Positions 8,771 through 17,252 of a DNA stretch of 64,000 nucleotides are shown here, piece by piece (the first letter of the stretch is position 1; every line of letters starts with the position of its first letter). Below the pieces are notes generated by a model that was not told the DNA's origin, ran no database searches, and saw nothing but the letters and a program-made list of their open reading frames with translations. The translations under genes and the position numbers were made by a program. This DNA comes from Metallococcus carri (GTDB lineage Bacteria > Actinomycetota > Actinomycetes > Actinomycetales > Dermatophilaceae): positions 1-64,000 of the forward strand of contig NZ_JAAOIV010000003.1 in NCBI RefSeq assembly GCF_011440275.1. Reading direction: 5' to 3'.

Positions 8771-9643
8771 ATGGCGTTTGGCGACTACGAGGAAGAGCGG
8801 CCGCGCCGGCTGCGCTCGACGCTCGGGTGTGTGCTGCCCATCGTCATGCTCGCCGCGCTCGGTGGGGCGGGTTATTACGGCTATCAGCGGGTGATGGACG
8901 CGATCGGCAACAACACCTGCAAGGTGACCGACGGCCGCTTCGACTATCAGTGGTCGACCGAGCAGACGGCTAACGCCGCGACGATCGCGCTCGTCGGCCG
9001 GTATGACGAGGGCCTGCCGGAGCGCGCCGCCCAGATCGCCGCGGCGACCTCGATCCAGGAGTCCAAGCTGCGCAACCTGCGCTCGGGTGACCGCGACTCG
9101 CTCGGCCTGTTCCAGCAGCGACCGAGCCAGGGCTGGGGCACCGCCGAGCAGATCCAGGACCCGATCTACGCCAGCAAGGCGTTCTACCGTGCGCTGGTGA
9201 AGATCCCGGACTGGCAGACCCGCACGCTGACCGAGGTCGCCCAGGAGGTTCAGCGCAGCGGTTATCCGCAGGCGTATGCCGACCACGAGACGCAGGGCCG
9301 GGTCATCGCGTCGGTCTTCTCCGGTGGGCAACCGGGCGGCGTGGGCTGCCGCATGGACCCGCCGACCGGGCCGGGTTCGGTCAGCCGGGTCGTCGCCAAG
9401 CTGGCCGACGCGTCCGGGCTGCGAGCCACCGGCTCGGGCGGCTATGTGACCTATCGCGGCGACAACGCGCAGGTGTGGGCGGTGGCCTCCTGGGCCGTTG
9501 CGCACGCCCAGGCCGAGAACATCACCTCGGTGGTCGTCGGCGATCGGGCCTGGAACCGCGACCGCGGTCGCAGCGCCTGGACCTGGACGACCGCCGACAA
9601 CCCGACTCGAGCCGGCGAGGTCAGGCTAGAGCTGGCTCGCTGA
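8771..9643 (+). CDS. Membrane-anchored lysozyme-like protein of unknown function
   Basis: 290 residues. A short charged cytoplasmic tail, one membrane helix (LGCVLPIVMLAALGGAGYYG, about residues 18-37), and an extracytoplasmic domain containing AAATSIQESKLRNL and DSLGLFQQRPSQGWG. The glutamate in the QESK stretch and the GLFQQRPSQGWG motif resemble lysozyme/transglycosylase-like folds seen in many actinobacterial proteins of this kind. Peptidoglycan cleavage is only inferred. The gene follows dapD by five bases, which suits a cell-wall role. ATG 8771 lies in GTATGGCG. The 3' end overlaps the convergent MMPL gene by 23 bases. Confidence 0.75.
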   Translation: MAFGDYEEERPRRLRSTLGCVLPIVMLAALGGAGYYGYQRVMDAIGNNTCKVTDGRFDYQWSTEQTANAATIALVGRYDEGLPERAAQIAAATSIQESKLRNLRSGDRDSLGLFQQRPSQGWGTAEQIQDPIYASKAFYRALVKIPDWQTRTLTEVAQEVQRSGYPQAYADHETQGRVIASVFSGGQPGGVGCRMDPPTGPGSVSRVVAKLADASGLRATGSGGYVTYRGDNAQVWAVASWAVAHAQAENITSVVVGDRAWNRDRGRSAWTWTTADNPTRAGEVRLELAR

Positions 9644-11912
9644 CCGCGCCGCGGGTGAGGCTTTCGCCCTCGACGTCGACGGTGGGCAGCAGGCGATCCA
9701 GCCACCGCGGCATCCACCAGGCGGCATCGCCGACCATCAGCATCACCGCCGGCACGAGCAGCATCCGCACCAGGAAGGCGTCGAGCACGATCGCGGTCGC
9801 CAGGGCGACGCCGAGCGATTTGATCAACGCGTTGTCCTGCGTGGCGAAGGCCGCGAACACCGAGATCATGATCAGCGCGGCGGCGATGACGACCCGCCCG
9901 GAGTGCCGGAAACCGTCGATGACGGCGTCCCTCGCGCCCATCCCGTGCACATGCGCCTCGCGCATCCGCGTGGTGAGGAAGACCTGGTAGTCCATCGCCA
10001 GGCCGAAGACGATGCCGATCATCAACGTCGGCAGGAAGCTCATCACCGGTTGCGGGTCGAAGATGCCAAACATGCCGTCCTGCACCAGCTTCGCGGTGAC
10101 ACCGAGCGCGCCGAGCACCGACAGCAGGAACCCCACGGTCGCGAGCAGCGGCACCAGCAGCGACCGGAAGACGATCACCAGCAGCAGGAACGCCAGCCCG
10201 ACCACGATCGCCAGATAGGGCGCGAGTGCGGCGTTGAGCTTGTCCGACACATCGGCGGCGATCGCGGTCTGCCCGGTCACGCCGACCTTCGCGCCACTGC
10301 TTGCCTCCACCGCCGGCTGACTGCCCCGCAGCCGCTGCAGCAGATCGTCGGTGGCCTTGTCGGCCGGTCCGGTCTTCGGCGTGATGAGCACCACCGCGCC
10401 GGTGGAGTCCCGGTTGACCTGCACGATCTGGGCGTTGGCGACATTCGGATCCTTGGCGGCCCACTGGACCACCCGCCCGTATGCCGCGAGGTGCTGCTGG
10501 GCGCCGCCCGTCACCTGCCGCCCGTCGACGACGGCGACCATCGGGGCATTCTTGCCCGGGCCGAAACCTTCGGCGAGCAGATCGGCGGAGGTGCGCGCCT
10601 CGCTGCCGACCGCGGCGGTCGCATCGGACGGCAGCCCGAGGTGCATGCCCGTCACCGGGATCGCGAGCGCGCCGAGGATCGCCACGACGGCCAGGGCGAC
10701 CAGCGCCGGAGCCCGGCGGATGCCGTTGCCGAGCCGCACCGAACCGTTGACCGATGCGTGGTCCGACTCATCCGCTGCAGTGTCCTTGCGCACCCGGCCG
10801 GCGAAGGCCTTGCCCTTGAGCAGACCCATGAAGGCCGGCAGCAGGGTCAGCGCCACGAGCACGGCGAAGACCACCGTGGCCGCCGCCGCGATGCCCATCG
10901 AGGTCAGCATCGGGATGCCAAGCAGCGCGAAGGCCACCAGCGCGATGACCACGGTCAGGCCGGCGAAAACCACCGCCGATCCGGCAGTGCCGAGGGCCCG
11001 GCCCATCGCGTGGGCCCGGTCGCCGGTGTGGCGCAGCTCGGCGCGATAGCGCGACAGGATGAACAGCGAGTAGTCGATGCCGACCGCGAGCCCCAGCATC
11101 GACGACAGCGCCGTCGCCGTGTCCGGGATGTCGAAGAAGGCGGTGGCCGCGGTGACCCCGAGCGTGCCGAGACCGACCCCGACGACGGCATTGAGGATCG
11201 GCATACCGGCTGCGACGAGCGAGCCGAAGGTGAGCACGAGCACGAAGAGCGCGACGAGGATGCCGATCGCCTCGGCGGTGCTGCCGGGGTTGATCGCCTC
11301 CTGCATGCCCTGCCCGCCCGTGACCACGGTGAGCCCGCCGCGCTGCGCGTCGGCTGCGGCCTTGCGGATGTAGTCCTGGGTCTCCGGCTTCACCTCCATC
11401 GGGTTGGTGACCGCGAAATTCCAGCTGATGGTGCCGATCCGGCCGTCCTTGGACAGCGGAGAGATGTAGGCCGCGTTCGCCCGGGCTGCCGCTGCCGGCA
11501 GCCCCTGCTGCTGGGCGGCGCCGACGAGCTGCTTCTCCAGGGCGGGCGCGGCGACGACCGGGTTGGCCAGCCGGGTGCCCGGCGGCAACTGGGGCGCCTG
11601 CTGCACGGCCGCCACGAGCCGGTCGACCTGTCCCTTGTAGGGCTGCTCGGCGAGGGTGCGGCCCGGTGGGGCCTGCACCACGATCTGCCCGGCCACCTGC
11701 TTGTCGGCCGGCAGCTGGCCGGGGAAGAGTTCGGCCTGGGTGTCGGCTGCCTGCAGCGACGGGACGCCGGGGATCGAGAAGGTGGTGCTCATCGGCTGCG
11801 ATTTCGCGGCGGCGAAACCGCCGACGCCGAGGATCACGACGAGCCAGCCGACGAAGACCAACGGCCATCGGCGGTATGCCGTCCGGCCGAGCCGGTAGAG
11901 GAAGGTTGCCAC
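9621..11912 (-). CDS. MMPL family transporter (RND-type exporter)
   Basis: A 763-residue polytopic protein with the MMPL layout: one N-terminal helix, a large extracytoplasmic loop (about 40-200), five to six helices, a second large loop (about 420-545) and a final helix bundle. The first bundle carries the GIDYSLFILSRYRAEL motif and the second AMDYQVFLTTRMREA. Both hold the Asp-Tyr pair used for proton coupling. Such pumps export lipids, siderophores or drugs. The substrate is unknown. The TetR gene 17 bases upstream on the same strand is the likely regulator. Confidence 0.92.
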   Translation of the reverse strand: MATFLYRLGRTAYRRWPLVFVGWLVVILGVGGFAAAKSQPMSTTFSIPGVPSLQAADTQAELFPGQLPADKQVAGQIVVQAPPGRTLAEQPYKGQVDRLVAAVQQAPQLPPGTRLANPVVAAPALEKQLVGAAQQQGLPAAAARANAAYISPLSKDGRIGTISWNFAVTNPMEVKPETQDYIRKAAADAQRGGLTVVTGGQGMQEAINPGSTAEAIGILVALFVLVLTFGSLVAAGMPILNAVVGVGLGTLGVTAATAFFDIPDTATALSSMLGLAVGIDYSLFILSRYRAELRHTGDRAHAMGRALGTAGSAVVFAGLTVVIALVAFALLGIPMLTSMGIAAAATVVFAVLVALTLLPAFMGLLKGKAFAGRVRKDTAADESDHASVNGSVRLGNGIRRAPALVALAVVAILGALAIPVTGMHLGLPSDATAAVGSEARTSADLLAEGFGPGKNAPMVAVVDGRQVTGGAQQHLAAYGRVVQWAAKDPNVANAQIVQVNRDSTGAVVLITPKTGPADKATDDLLQRLRGSQPAVEASSGAKVGVTGQTAIAADVSDKLNAALAPYLAIVVGLAFLLLVIVFRSLLVPLLATVGFLLSVLGALGVTAKLVQDGMFGIFDPQPVMSFLPTLMIGIVFGLAMDYQVFLTTRMREAHVHGMGARDAVIDGFRHSGRVVIAAALIMISVFAAFATQDNALIKSLGVALATAIVLDAFLVRMLLVPAVMLMVGDAAWWMPRWLDRLLPTVDVEGESLTRGAVSEPALA

Positions 11913-11929
11913 GCGAATCTCCTGGTGGG

Positions 11930-12538
11930 TCAGCGGGTGATCTGCCGAGCTGCGGCCTCGGCGGCGAGCACCTCGGTGAAGATCTGGCTAAAGGTGCGCC
12001 CGGTCTGGGTCTTGTGGATCTCGAGGGTGAGCATGATCAGCGCGAAGAGCGAGGCGGCGAGGGCTCGCGCACGCAGATCCTCGGGCTCCCAGCCCTCGCG
12101 CAGGCAGATCTCCTGGCCGAGCAGAGTCGCCATCTCGGCCAGCCGCTCGGAGACGATCTGGGCGAGCTTGGGGTCGGCGGCGATCGCCGCGTCCAGCAAC
12201 TGGTGGGCTTCTTGGGCGCGCGGGTCGTCGGCCGCGGTGAGGTCGACGAGCGTCTTCACGGTGTGCACGAGGTCGGGCAGCAGCTCGCCGGTCGGCTGGC
12301 CGGCCCGGAAGTCGGCAATCGCAGGCTGGTCGGCGAAATCGTCGAAGCCGAGCACCGCCGTCGCCTTGTCGCTCACCTCGTTGAAGAGCGTGCGACGGCT
12401 GATGCCGACGGCGTCGGCCAGGTCGTCCATGGTGAAGCCGGCGTAACCATGCTCGGTGACCAGCCGCACCGCCTCGATGTGGATGCGCAGCAACCGCTCG
12501 GCCCGGCGCCGGTCGGCCGCGCTTGCACTCTCTTTCAT
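11930..12538 (-). CDS. TetR family transcriptional regulator
   Basis: A 202-residue regulator with the N-terminal TetR helix-turn-helix (about residues 30-60: GYAGFTMDDLADAVGISRRT). The C-terminal domain is variable and would bind a ligand. It sits directly upstream of the MMPL exporter in the same direction, so it most likely represses the pair and responds to an exported compound. A strong inverted repeat lies 11-38 bases upstream of its ATG. The ligand cannot be predicted. Confidence 0.9.
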   Translation of the reverse strand: MKESASAADRRRAERLLRIHIEAVRLVTEHGYAGFTMDDLADAVGISRRTLFNEVSDKATAVLGFDDFADQPAIADFRAGQPTGELLPDLVHTVKTLVDLTAADDPRAQEAHQLLDAAIAADPKLAQIVSERLAEMATLLGQEICLREGWEPEDLRARALAASLFALIMLTLEIHKTQTGRTFSQIFTEVLAAEAAARQITR

Positions 12539-12540
12539 GG

Positions 12541-12576
12541 AGTGCAGTTTTGCACTTTGCTTAGCTCAAGTGCAAA
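12541..12576. promoter_or_regulatory. Probable TetR operator upstream of tetR-MMPL
   Basis: A perfect inverted repeat, TTTGCACTT (12549-12557) and AAGTGCAAA (12568-12576), is separated by ten bases. A further AGTGCA at 12541-12546 makes a second overlapping palindrome with TGCACT. The element lies just upstream of the TetR start at 12538, where autorepression would act. Arm length and spacing suit a TetR dimer or a pair of dimers. Binding is inferred from position and symmetry. Confidence 0.7.
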
Positions 12577-12581
12577 TCGGG

Positions 12582-13229
12582 CTAGACCGGCCAGGTCTCC
12601 TGCCGCCACGCGGCGTCCCAGAACATCCACTCATAGCGGGCGCAGGTCGCGAAGGCTTCGTGGGCGCGGGCGAGGACCGGCTCCGGCATACCGGACAGGG
12701 CCTCGTCGGCGAGCTCCCGAGCGCGAGCCGAGGCGGCCGCGAAGTCGGGGTCGGCATACGTGCGGATCCACGCGGCGTAGGGGTGATCGGTGAGCGACGC
12801 GCGGGAGAGCAACAGCGCGCCGATGTGCTCGTAGATCCAAAAACACGGCAGCAGGGCCGCGGTCAGCACCGGATAGCTGCCGCCGGCGCCGACCGCGAGC
12901 AGGTATGACGTGTACGCGCGGCAGGTGGGCGACATCGTGGCCGCGGTGAGCTCGCCCCCGAGGAAGGAGGCGTGCAGCTCGCGCTCGGCGACCGCGACAC
13001 CGATCGCGGACTGCGACCAGAACTCCACCGAGTCGACGTCACCGGCTTGCGAGCCGGCCAGCGCAAGAGACCGCCCGTAGTCCACCAGGTAGAGCGCGTC
13101 CTGGGCCATGTAGTAGTCGAAGCGCGAACGTGACAACGTCCCGTCCCCCAGGCCCAGCACGAAGGGGTGCCGTTCGATGGCCTGCAGGACGGGACGTGCC
13201 CGCTCCCACGCGTCGTGGGAGAACGTCAT
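12582..13229 (-). CDS. tenA: TenA family protein (thiaminase II / aminopyrimidine aminohydrolase)
   Basis: A 215-residue all-helical TenA protein. Conserved parts are YMAQDALYLVDYGRSLA (substrate-binding Asp), LLPCFWIYEHIG (active-site Cys in the PCxWxY motif) and ARYEWMFWDAAW near the C terminus (catalytic Glu region). TenA salvages aminopyrimidines for thiamin synthesis. Its ATG overlaps the gltA stop by one base (TGATG), so it is translated from the citrate synthase message. No thiamin genes or TPP riboswitch are seen nearby. Confidence 0.88.
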   Translation of the reverse strand: MTFSHDAWERARPVLQAIERHPFVLGLGDGTLSRSRFDYYMAQDALYLVDYGRSLALAGSQAGDVDSVEFWSQSAIGVAVAERELHASFLGGELTAATMSPTCRAYTSYLLAVGAGGSYPVLTAALLPCFWIYEHIGALLLSRASLTDHPYAAWIRTYADPDFAAASARARELADEALSGMPEPVLARAHEAFATCARYEWMFWDAAWRQETWPV

Positions 13230-14512
13230 CAGCCCGGGTAGTTGCGCTCGGTCTCACCGATGTAGATCTGGCGCGGACGCCCGATCTTGGTGGCCGGGTC
13301 CTCCATCATTTCGCGCCACTGGGCGATCCAGCCCGGGAGGCGGCCGATGGCGAAGAGCACCGTGAACATCTCGGTCGGGAAGCCCATCGCCTTGTAGATG
13401 ATGCCGGTGTAGAAGTCGACATTCGGGTAGAGCTTGCGCGAGACGAAGTAGTCGTCCTTGAGCGCGATCTCCTCCAGGCGCATCGCCATGTCGAGCTTGG
13501 GGTCGTTGACCCCCATCTTCTTGAGGACCTCGTCGGCGGCCTTCTTGACGATGGTGGCGCGCGGGTCGTAGTTCTTGTAGACCCGGTGGCCGAAGCCCAT
13601 CAGCTTGACGCCGTCCTCCTTGTTCTTCACCTTCTCCACGAACTTGTCGACGTCGCCGCCGAACTGGTTCTCGATGGTGTCGAGCATCTCCAGCACCGCG
13701 GAGTTGGCGCCGCCGTGCAGCGGGCCGGAGAGGGCGTGGATGCCGGCCGAGATCGAGGCGAACAGGTTGGCGTGGCCGGAGCCGACGAGGCGCACCGTGG
13801 AGGTGGAGCAGTTCTGCTCATGGTCGGCGTGCAGGATGAACAGCTGGTCGAGCGCCTTGGCGACGACCGGGTCGACCTGGTAGTCCTCCGAGGGGAAGCC
13901 GAAGACCATCCGCAGGAAGTTCTCGACCAGGCCGAGCTTGTTGTCCGGATAGAGCGTCGGCTGACCCTGGCTCTTCTTGTGGGCGTATGCCGCGATCGTG
14001 GGCAGCTTGGCCATCAGGCGCACCGTGGACAGCTCGATCTGGTCCTTGTCGGTGATCGACAGGCTGTCCTGGTAGAAGGTGCCGAGCGCGGACACCGCGG
14101 CGGACAGCACCGACATCGGGTGCGCGTCGCGCGGGAAGGCCGCGAGCAGGTCCTTCAGGTCCTCGTGCAGCATCGTGTGCCGGCGGATCCGCTCGGTGAA
14201 CGCCTCGAGCTGCTTGCTGTCCGGCAGCTCGCCGTAGATCAGCAGGTAGGACACCTCGATGAAGGTGGACTTCTCGGCGAGCTGGTCGATCGGGTAACCG
14301 CGGTAGCGCAGGATGCCGGCGTCACCGTCGATGTAGGTGATCTTGGACTGGCACGAGGCGGTGTTGACGAAACCCACGTCCAGGGTGACGTTGCCCGTCT
14401 CCTTCAGCAGCGCGGAGATGTCATATCCGGAGTTGCCCTCGGTGGAGGGAACGACACCGAACTCGAGGGTCTTGCCCTCGGCGGTGAAGGTGGCCGGAGT
14501 CTGGTCGGTCAT
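13229..14512 (-). CDS. gltA: Citrate synthase
   Basis: A 427-residue type II citrate synthase, condensing oxaloacetate and acetyl-CoA as entry to the citric acid cycle. The catalytic histidines lie in SGPLHGGANSAVLEML (about residue 265) and in GFGHRVYKNYDPRA (about residue 310). The catalytic Asp lies in NVDFYTGIIYKAMG. Length and motifs agree with hexameric actinobacterial enzymes. A 154-base gap upstream should hold the promoter, and tenA is coupled to its stop codon. Confidence 0.96.
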   Translation of the reverse strand: MTDQTPATFTAEGKTLEFGVVPSTEGNSGYDISALLKETGNVTLDVGFVNTASCQSKITYIDGDAGILRYRGYPIDQLAEKSTFIEVSYLLIYGELPDSKQLEAFTERIRRHTMLHEDLKDLLAAFPRDAHPMSVLSAAVSALGTFYQDSLSITDKDQIELSTVRLMAKLPTIAAYAHKKSQGQPTLYPDNKLGLVENFLRMVFGFPSEDYQVDPVVAKALDQLFILHADHEQNCSTSTVRLVGSGHANLFASISAGIHALSGPLHGGANSAVLEMLDTIENQFGGDVDKFVEKVKNKEDGVKLMGFGHRVYKNYDPRATIVKKAADEVLKKMGVNDPKLDMAMRLEEIALKDDYFVSRKLYPNVDFYTGIIYKAMGFPTEMFTVLFAIGRLPGWIAQWREMMEDPATKIGRPRQIYIGETERNYPG

Positions 14513-14666
14513 GTCTGGATCTCTTCCGTCCTACTCATGGACTGTGCAGGCGCCAGGGCCTGGTCCGTGCGAACCTTCCCGAACGCTACCCCAGCGTCAC
14601 AGCGCTCCCCTCGGGGGTCCGGACGTGAAGATCAGCAAAATTTCGTATGGCGTGAAAGCTCGCCTC

Positions 14667-15761
14667 TCAGCGTCCGGCCAGCCGGGACGCCGCGGCGGCG
14701 ATGCGCTCGTCGGTGGCGGTGAGCGCGATCCGGACGTGCTGCGCACCGGCCGCGCCGTAGAAATCACCGGGAGCGGCGAGGATGCCGAGGTCGGCCAACT
14801 TCGCCACGCTGGTCCGGCAGGGTTCGCCCTGGGTCGCCCAGAGGTAGAGGCCGGCCTCGGAGTGGTCGATGCGCCACCCGGCCGCCTCCAGCGCCGGGCG
14901 CAGCGTTGCCCGCCGGGCGCGATAGCGCTTCTTGGTCTCGGCCACGTGGGTGTCATCGCTCAGCCCGGCGATCAACGCCTGCTGCACCGGCCAGGGCGCC
15001 ATCATCCCCGCGTGCTTGCGGATGTCGACCAGCCGCTTCACGATCGCCGGGTCGCCCGCCACGAAGGCCGCGCGGTAACCGGCCGCGCTGCTCTGCTTGG
15101 ACAGGGAGTAGACCGACAGCAGACCGGTGTGGTCACCACCGCTCACCCGGTCGTCCAGGATGCCGGGGGTCGGGTCGTCGCCCTGCCAGTTGAGTTCGGC
15201 ATAGCACTCGTCGCTGGCCACGACCACGCCGCGCTGCCGCGCCCAGTCAACGACCTTCTTCAGGTGGTCGACCGGGAGCACCTGCCCGTGCGGGTTGGCA
15301 GGAGTGTTGAGCCACAACAGTTTTGGCGCGCTCGGGCCATACTCCAGCAACGACCGAGCTGGGGCGGGAGTCGCGCCCGCCAGGCGAGCACCCACGTCAT
15401 ACGTCGGGTAGGCGATGCTCGGGAAGCCGACCACATCACCCGCGCCCAGACCGAGCAGGGTGGGCAGCCAGGCGACGAGCTCCTTGCTGCCGACGGTGGG
15501 CATCACGCCGTCCGGGTTGACCCTGGTTGCGCCGCGGCGGCGGGCGTACCACGCGGCGACAGTTTCGCGCAGTTCAGGCGTGCCCCAGACGGTCGGGTAT
15601 CCGTGCGCATCGGCGGCGCCGGCCAGGGCGTCCTGGAGGACCTGAGGTGTGGGGTCGACGGGCGTGCCGACCGACAGGTCGACGATGCCGTCAGGATGCT
15701 CGGCGGCGCGCGCCTTCGCGGCGGCGATGGTGTCCCACGGAAAATCCGGGAGCGATGCCAT
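14667..15761 (-). CDS. dapC: Succinyldiaminopimelate aminotransferase
   Basis: A PLP enzyme of about 364 residues, fold type I, class I/II. The cofactor lysine lies in SVYSLSKQSSAAGYRAAF (about residue 220), with NTPANPHGQVL and SDECYAELNW upstream. The beginning SLPDFPWDTIAAAK and the fdxA neighbour are typical of actinobacterial DapC. This enzyme makes N-succinyl-LL-diaminopimelate between DapD and DapE. ATG 15761 is preferred; GTG 15764 and 15767 are alternatives. The 85 bases between it and fdxA hold no gene. Confidence 0.9.
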   Translation of the reverse strand: MASLPDFPWDTIAAAKARAAEHPDGIVDLSVGTPVDPTPQVLQDALAGAADAHGYPTVWGTPELRETVAAWYARRRGATRVNPDGVMPTVGSKELVAWLPTLLGLGAGDVVGFPSIAYPTYDVGARLAGATPAPARSLLEYGPSAPKLLWLNTPANPHGQVLPVDHLKKVVDWARQRGVVVASDECYAELNWQGDDPTPGILDDRVSGGDHTGLLSVYSLSKQSSAAGYRAAFVAGDPAIVKRLVDIRKHAGMMAPWPVQQALIAGLSDDTHVAETKKRYRARRATLRPALEAAGWRIDHSEAGLYLWATQGEPCRTSVAKLADLGILAAPGDFYGAAGAQHVRIALTATDERIAAAASRLAGR

Positions 15762-15846
15762 CACCACGTCGTCACGCGAATTCGTGGTCGTGACTCCACG
15801 CCGCCCTCCGGGCCTCGCTGACGCTCGGGTCCTCGGACGGCTGTCG

Positions 15847-16173
15847 TCACTCCGCGTGCTCCTGCGGGGGCAGCGCAGAAATGATCGGGTGGTCCTTGTT
15901 GATCAGGCCCATCTTCGCCGCGCCGCCCGGGCTGCCGAGGTCGTCGAAGAACTCGACATTGGCCTTGTAGTAGTCGGCCCACTGCTCCGGGACGTCGTCC
16001 TCGTAGTAGATGGCCTCGACCGGGCAGACCGGCTCGCACGCGCCGCAGTCGACGCATTCGTCCGGGTGGATGTAGAGGCTGCGCTCACCTTCGTAGATGC
16101 AGTCGACCGGGCATTCCTCAATGCACGCCTTGTCCTTGAGGTCGACGCACGGCTGGGCGATCACGTAGGTCAT
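15847..16173 (-). CDS. fdxA: Ferredoxin, 7Fe type (3Fe-4S plus 4Fe-4S)
   Basis: A 108-residue ferredoxin. The first cluster is bound by [19 protein letters not shown] and the second by [18 protein letters not shown], which has the full CxxCxxCxxxCP pattern. The long C-terminal extension is that of mycobacterial-type FdxA. It carries electrons, often to cytochromes P450 or other redox partners. The partner here is unknown. It sits upstream of dapC on the same strand, an arrangement conserved in Actinobacteria. GAGGATCC precedes the ATG. Confidence 0.95.
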   Translation of the reverse strand: MTYVIAQPCVDLKDKACIEECPVDCIYEGERSLYIHPDECVDCGACEPVCPVEAIYYEDDVPEQWADYYKANVEFFDDLGSPGGAAKMGLINKDHPIISALPPQEHAE

Positions 16174-16221
16174 GGAAGCGGATCCTCCTGCTGGTGGCGG
16201 CCGGGGCGGCCTGTGGGTTCC

Positions 16222-16236
16222 TAGTATGGCGAACCG
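16222..16236 (+). promoter_or_regulatory. Possible leaderless promoter of the GNAT gene
   Basis: The hexamer TAGTAT (16222-16227) matches a -10 element and ends eight bases before the chosen GTG start at 16236. Transcription would begin at or next to the start codon, giving a leaderless message, which is common in Actinobacteria. No ribosome site is seen before this GTG. No clear -35 was found. Confidence 0.4.
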
Positions 16237-17246
16237 TGAGCCCAGACCTTAGTCAGCCCGACCCTGCTGCTGGGCTTCGACCCGGCATCCGGATCACGCT
16301 GCGCTGCCGCATTCCGCGGACTCCCACCGGTGAGACCCTGACAGATGTAGTGGGCGATGTGACAGAGGTCACCCCAGACGCGATCACAGTGCGGACGCGG
16401 CAGGGCGAGGTAACGGTCGATCGCGGCGACGTGCAGCTGTGGAAGGAGATCCCGCCTCGGCCGGTTCGTCGCGGGGCGCCGCACCAAGCCATTGGCATCG
16501 ACGACCTCGAGCGCCTGATGGTGGGAGGCATGCCGCCGCTCGAGCATGGGGTGATCGGTGACTGGCTGCTGCGCGCGGCTGATGGATTCACCGGCCGCGC
16601 GAATTCTGTTCTCGTGCAAGGCGATCCGGGTGTTCCCCTCGCCAGGGCGTTCGAACAGGTGGAAGGTTGGTATGCCGACCGCAGCCTCCCGCCGCTGGCG
16701 CAGCTCGCCGGGCCGTCCGGTTTCGATCCTGGGGCGACGCCCGCGGGAGCCGTCGCCGCGGAGCGGGGGTGGCGCTTCTTCGGGCGGGTGCTCGTCATGA
16801 CAGCCGCCTCCGCTGTGGTCGCTGATGCGCCGATGCGTCCCAACACCGCGGTCGCCGTGCTGCCCGAGCCGGACGAGAGCTGGTGGTCGGTCGCAGCCCC
16901 GCGCTCGGTCGAGCACCGGGAGACCTACACAGCGACCTTGAATCGCATCGGAGCGGCGGCCCACCTGTTGGCTTTCCGGCAGGAGGACTTCCCCACCCCG
17001 TCCAGCGCCGGTCGCCTGGCCTTCGCGCCCGGCTGGGCAGGCGTCTTCGATCTGCACGTGCTGCCCGACCGGCGGCGCGACGGCCTGGGTCGGGCGCTGG
17101 TGGTCGAGGGTGCACGGGCAGTCCACGACGCCGGCATACCGTCGATGTACCTGCAGGTCAGCGCCGACAATCACGCCGCAGTTGAGTTGTACCGGGGCCT
17201 CGGGTTCGACACGCATCACGAGTACGTCTACGGCCGCCGCGATTGA
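16236..17246 (+). CDS. GNAT family N-acetyltransferase
   Basis: About 336 residues. The N-terminal region (about 15-75) looks like a small beta barrel ([20 protein letters not shown]), followed by a linker and a C-terminal GNAT domain. The acetyl-CoA loop is [12 protein letters not shown] (the R-x-x-G-x-G/A site). The last motif is [13 protein letters not shown]. The substrate is unknown. Divergent from fdxA. Start GTG 16236 is chosen because of the TAGTAT element. An upstream start at 16194 would overlap the fdxA leader. Confidence 0.82.
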   Translation: MSPDLSQPDPAAGLRPGIRITLRCRIPRTPTGETLTDVVGDVTEVTPDAITVRTRQGEVTVDRGDVQLWKEIPPRPVRRGAPHQAIGIDDLERLMVGGMPPLEHGVIGDWLLRAADGFTGRANSVLVQGDPGVPLARAFEQVEGWYADRSLPPLAQLAGPSGFDPGATPAGAVAAERGWRFFGRVLVMTAASAVVADAPMRPNTAVAVLPEPDESWWSVAAPRSVEHRETYTATLNRIGAAAHLLAFRQEDFPTPSSAGRLAFAPGWAGVFDLHVLPDRRRDGLGRALVVEGARAVHDAGIPSMYLQVSADNHAAVELYRGLGFDTHHEYVYGRRD

Positions 17247-17252
17247 CCGTCC

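Noticed and set aside
9903-12446. 847-codon open frame on the plus strand
   Set aside because: It is antisense to the MMPL exporter and TetR genes, whose motifs are clear. Its product is a low-complexity Arg/His/Asp string typical of shadow frames in high-G+C DNA.
13229-14666. TPP riboswitch for tenA
   Set aside because: No conserved TPP elements are seen upstream of gltA or tenA, and tenA is coupled directly to the gltA stop.
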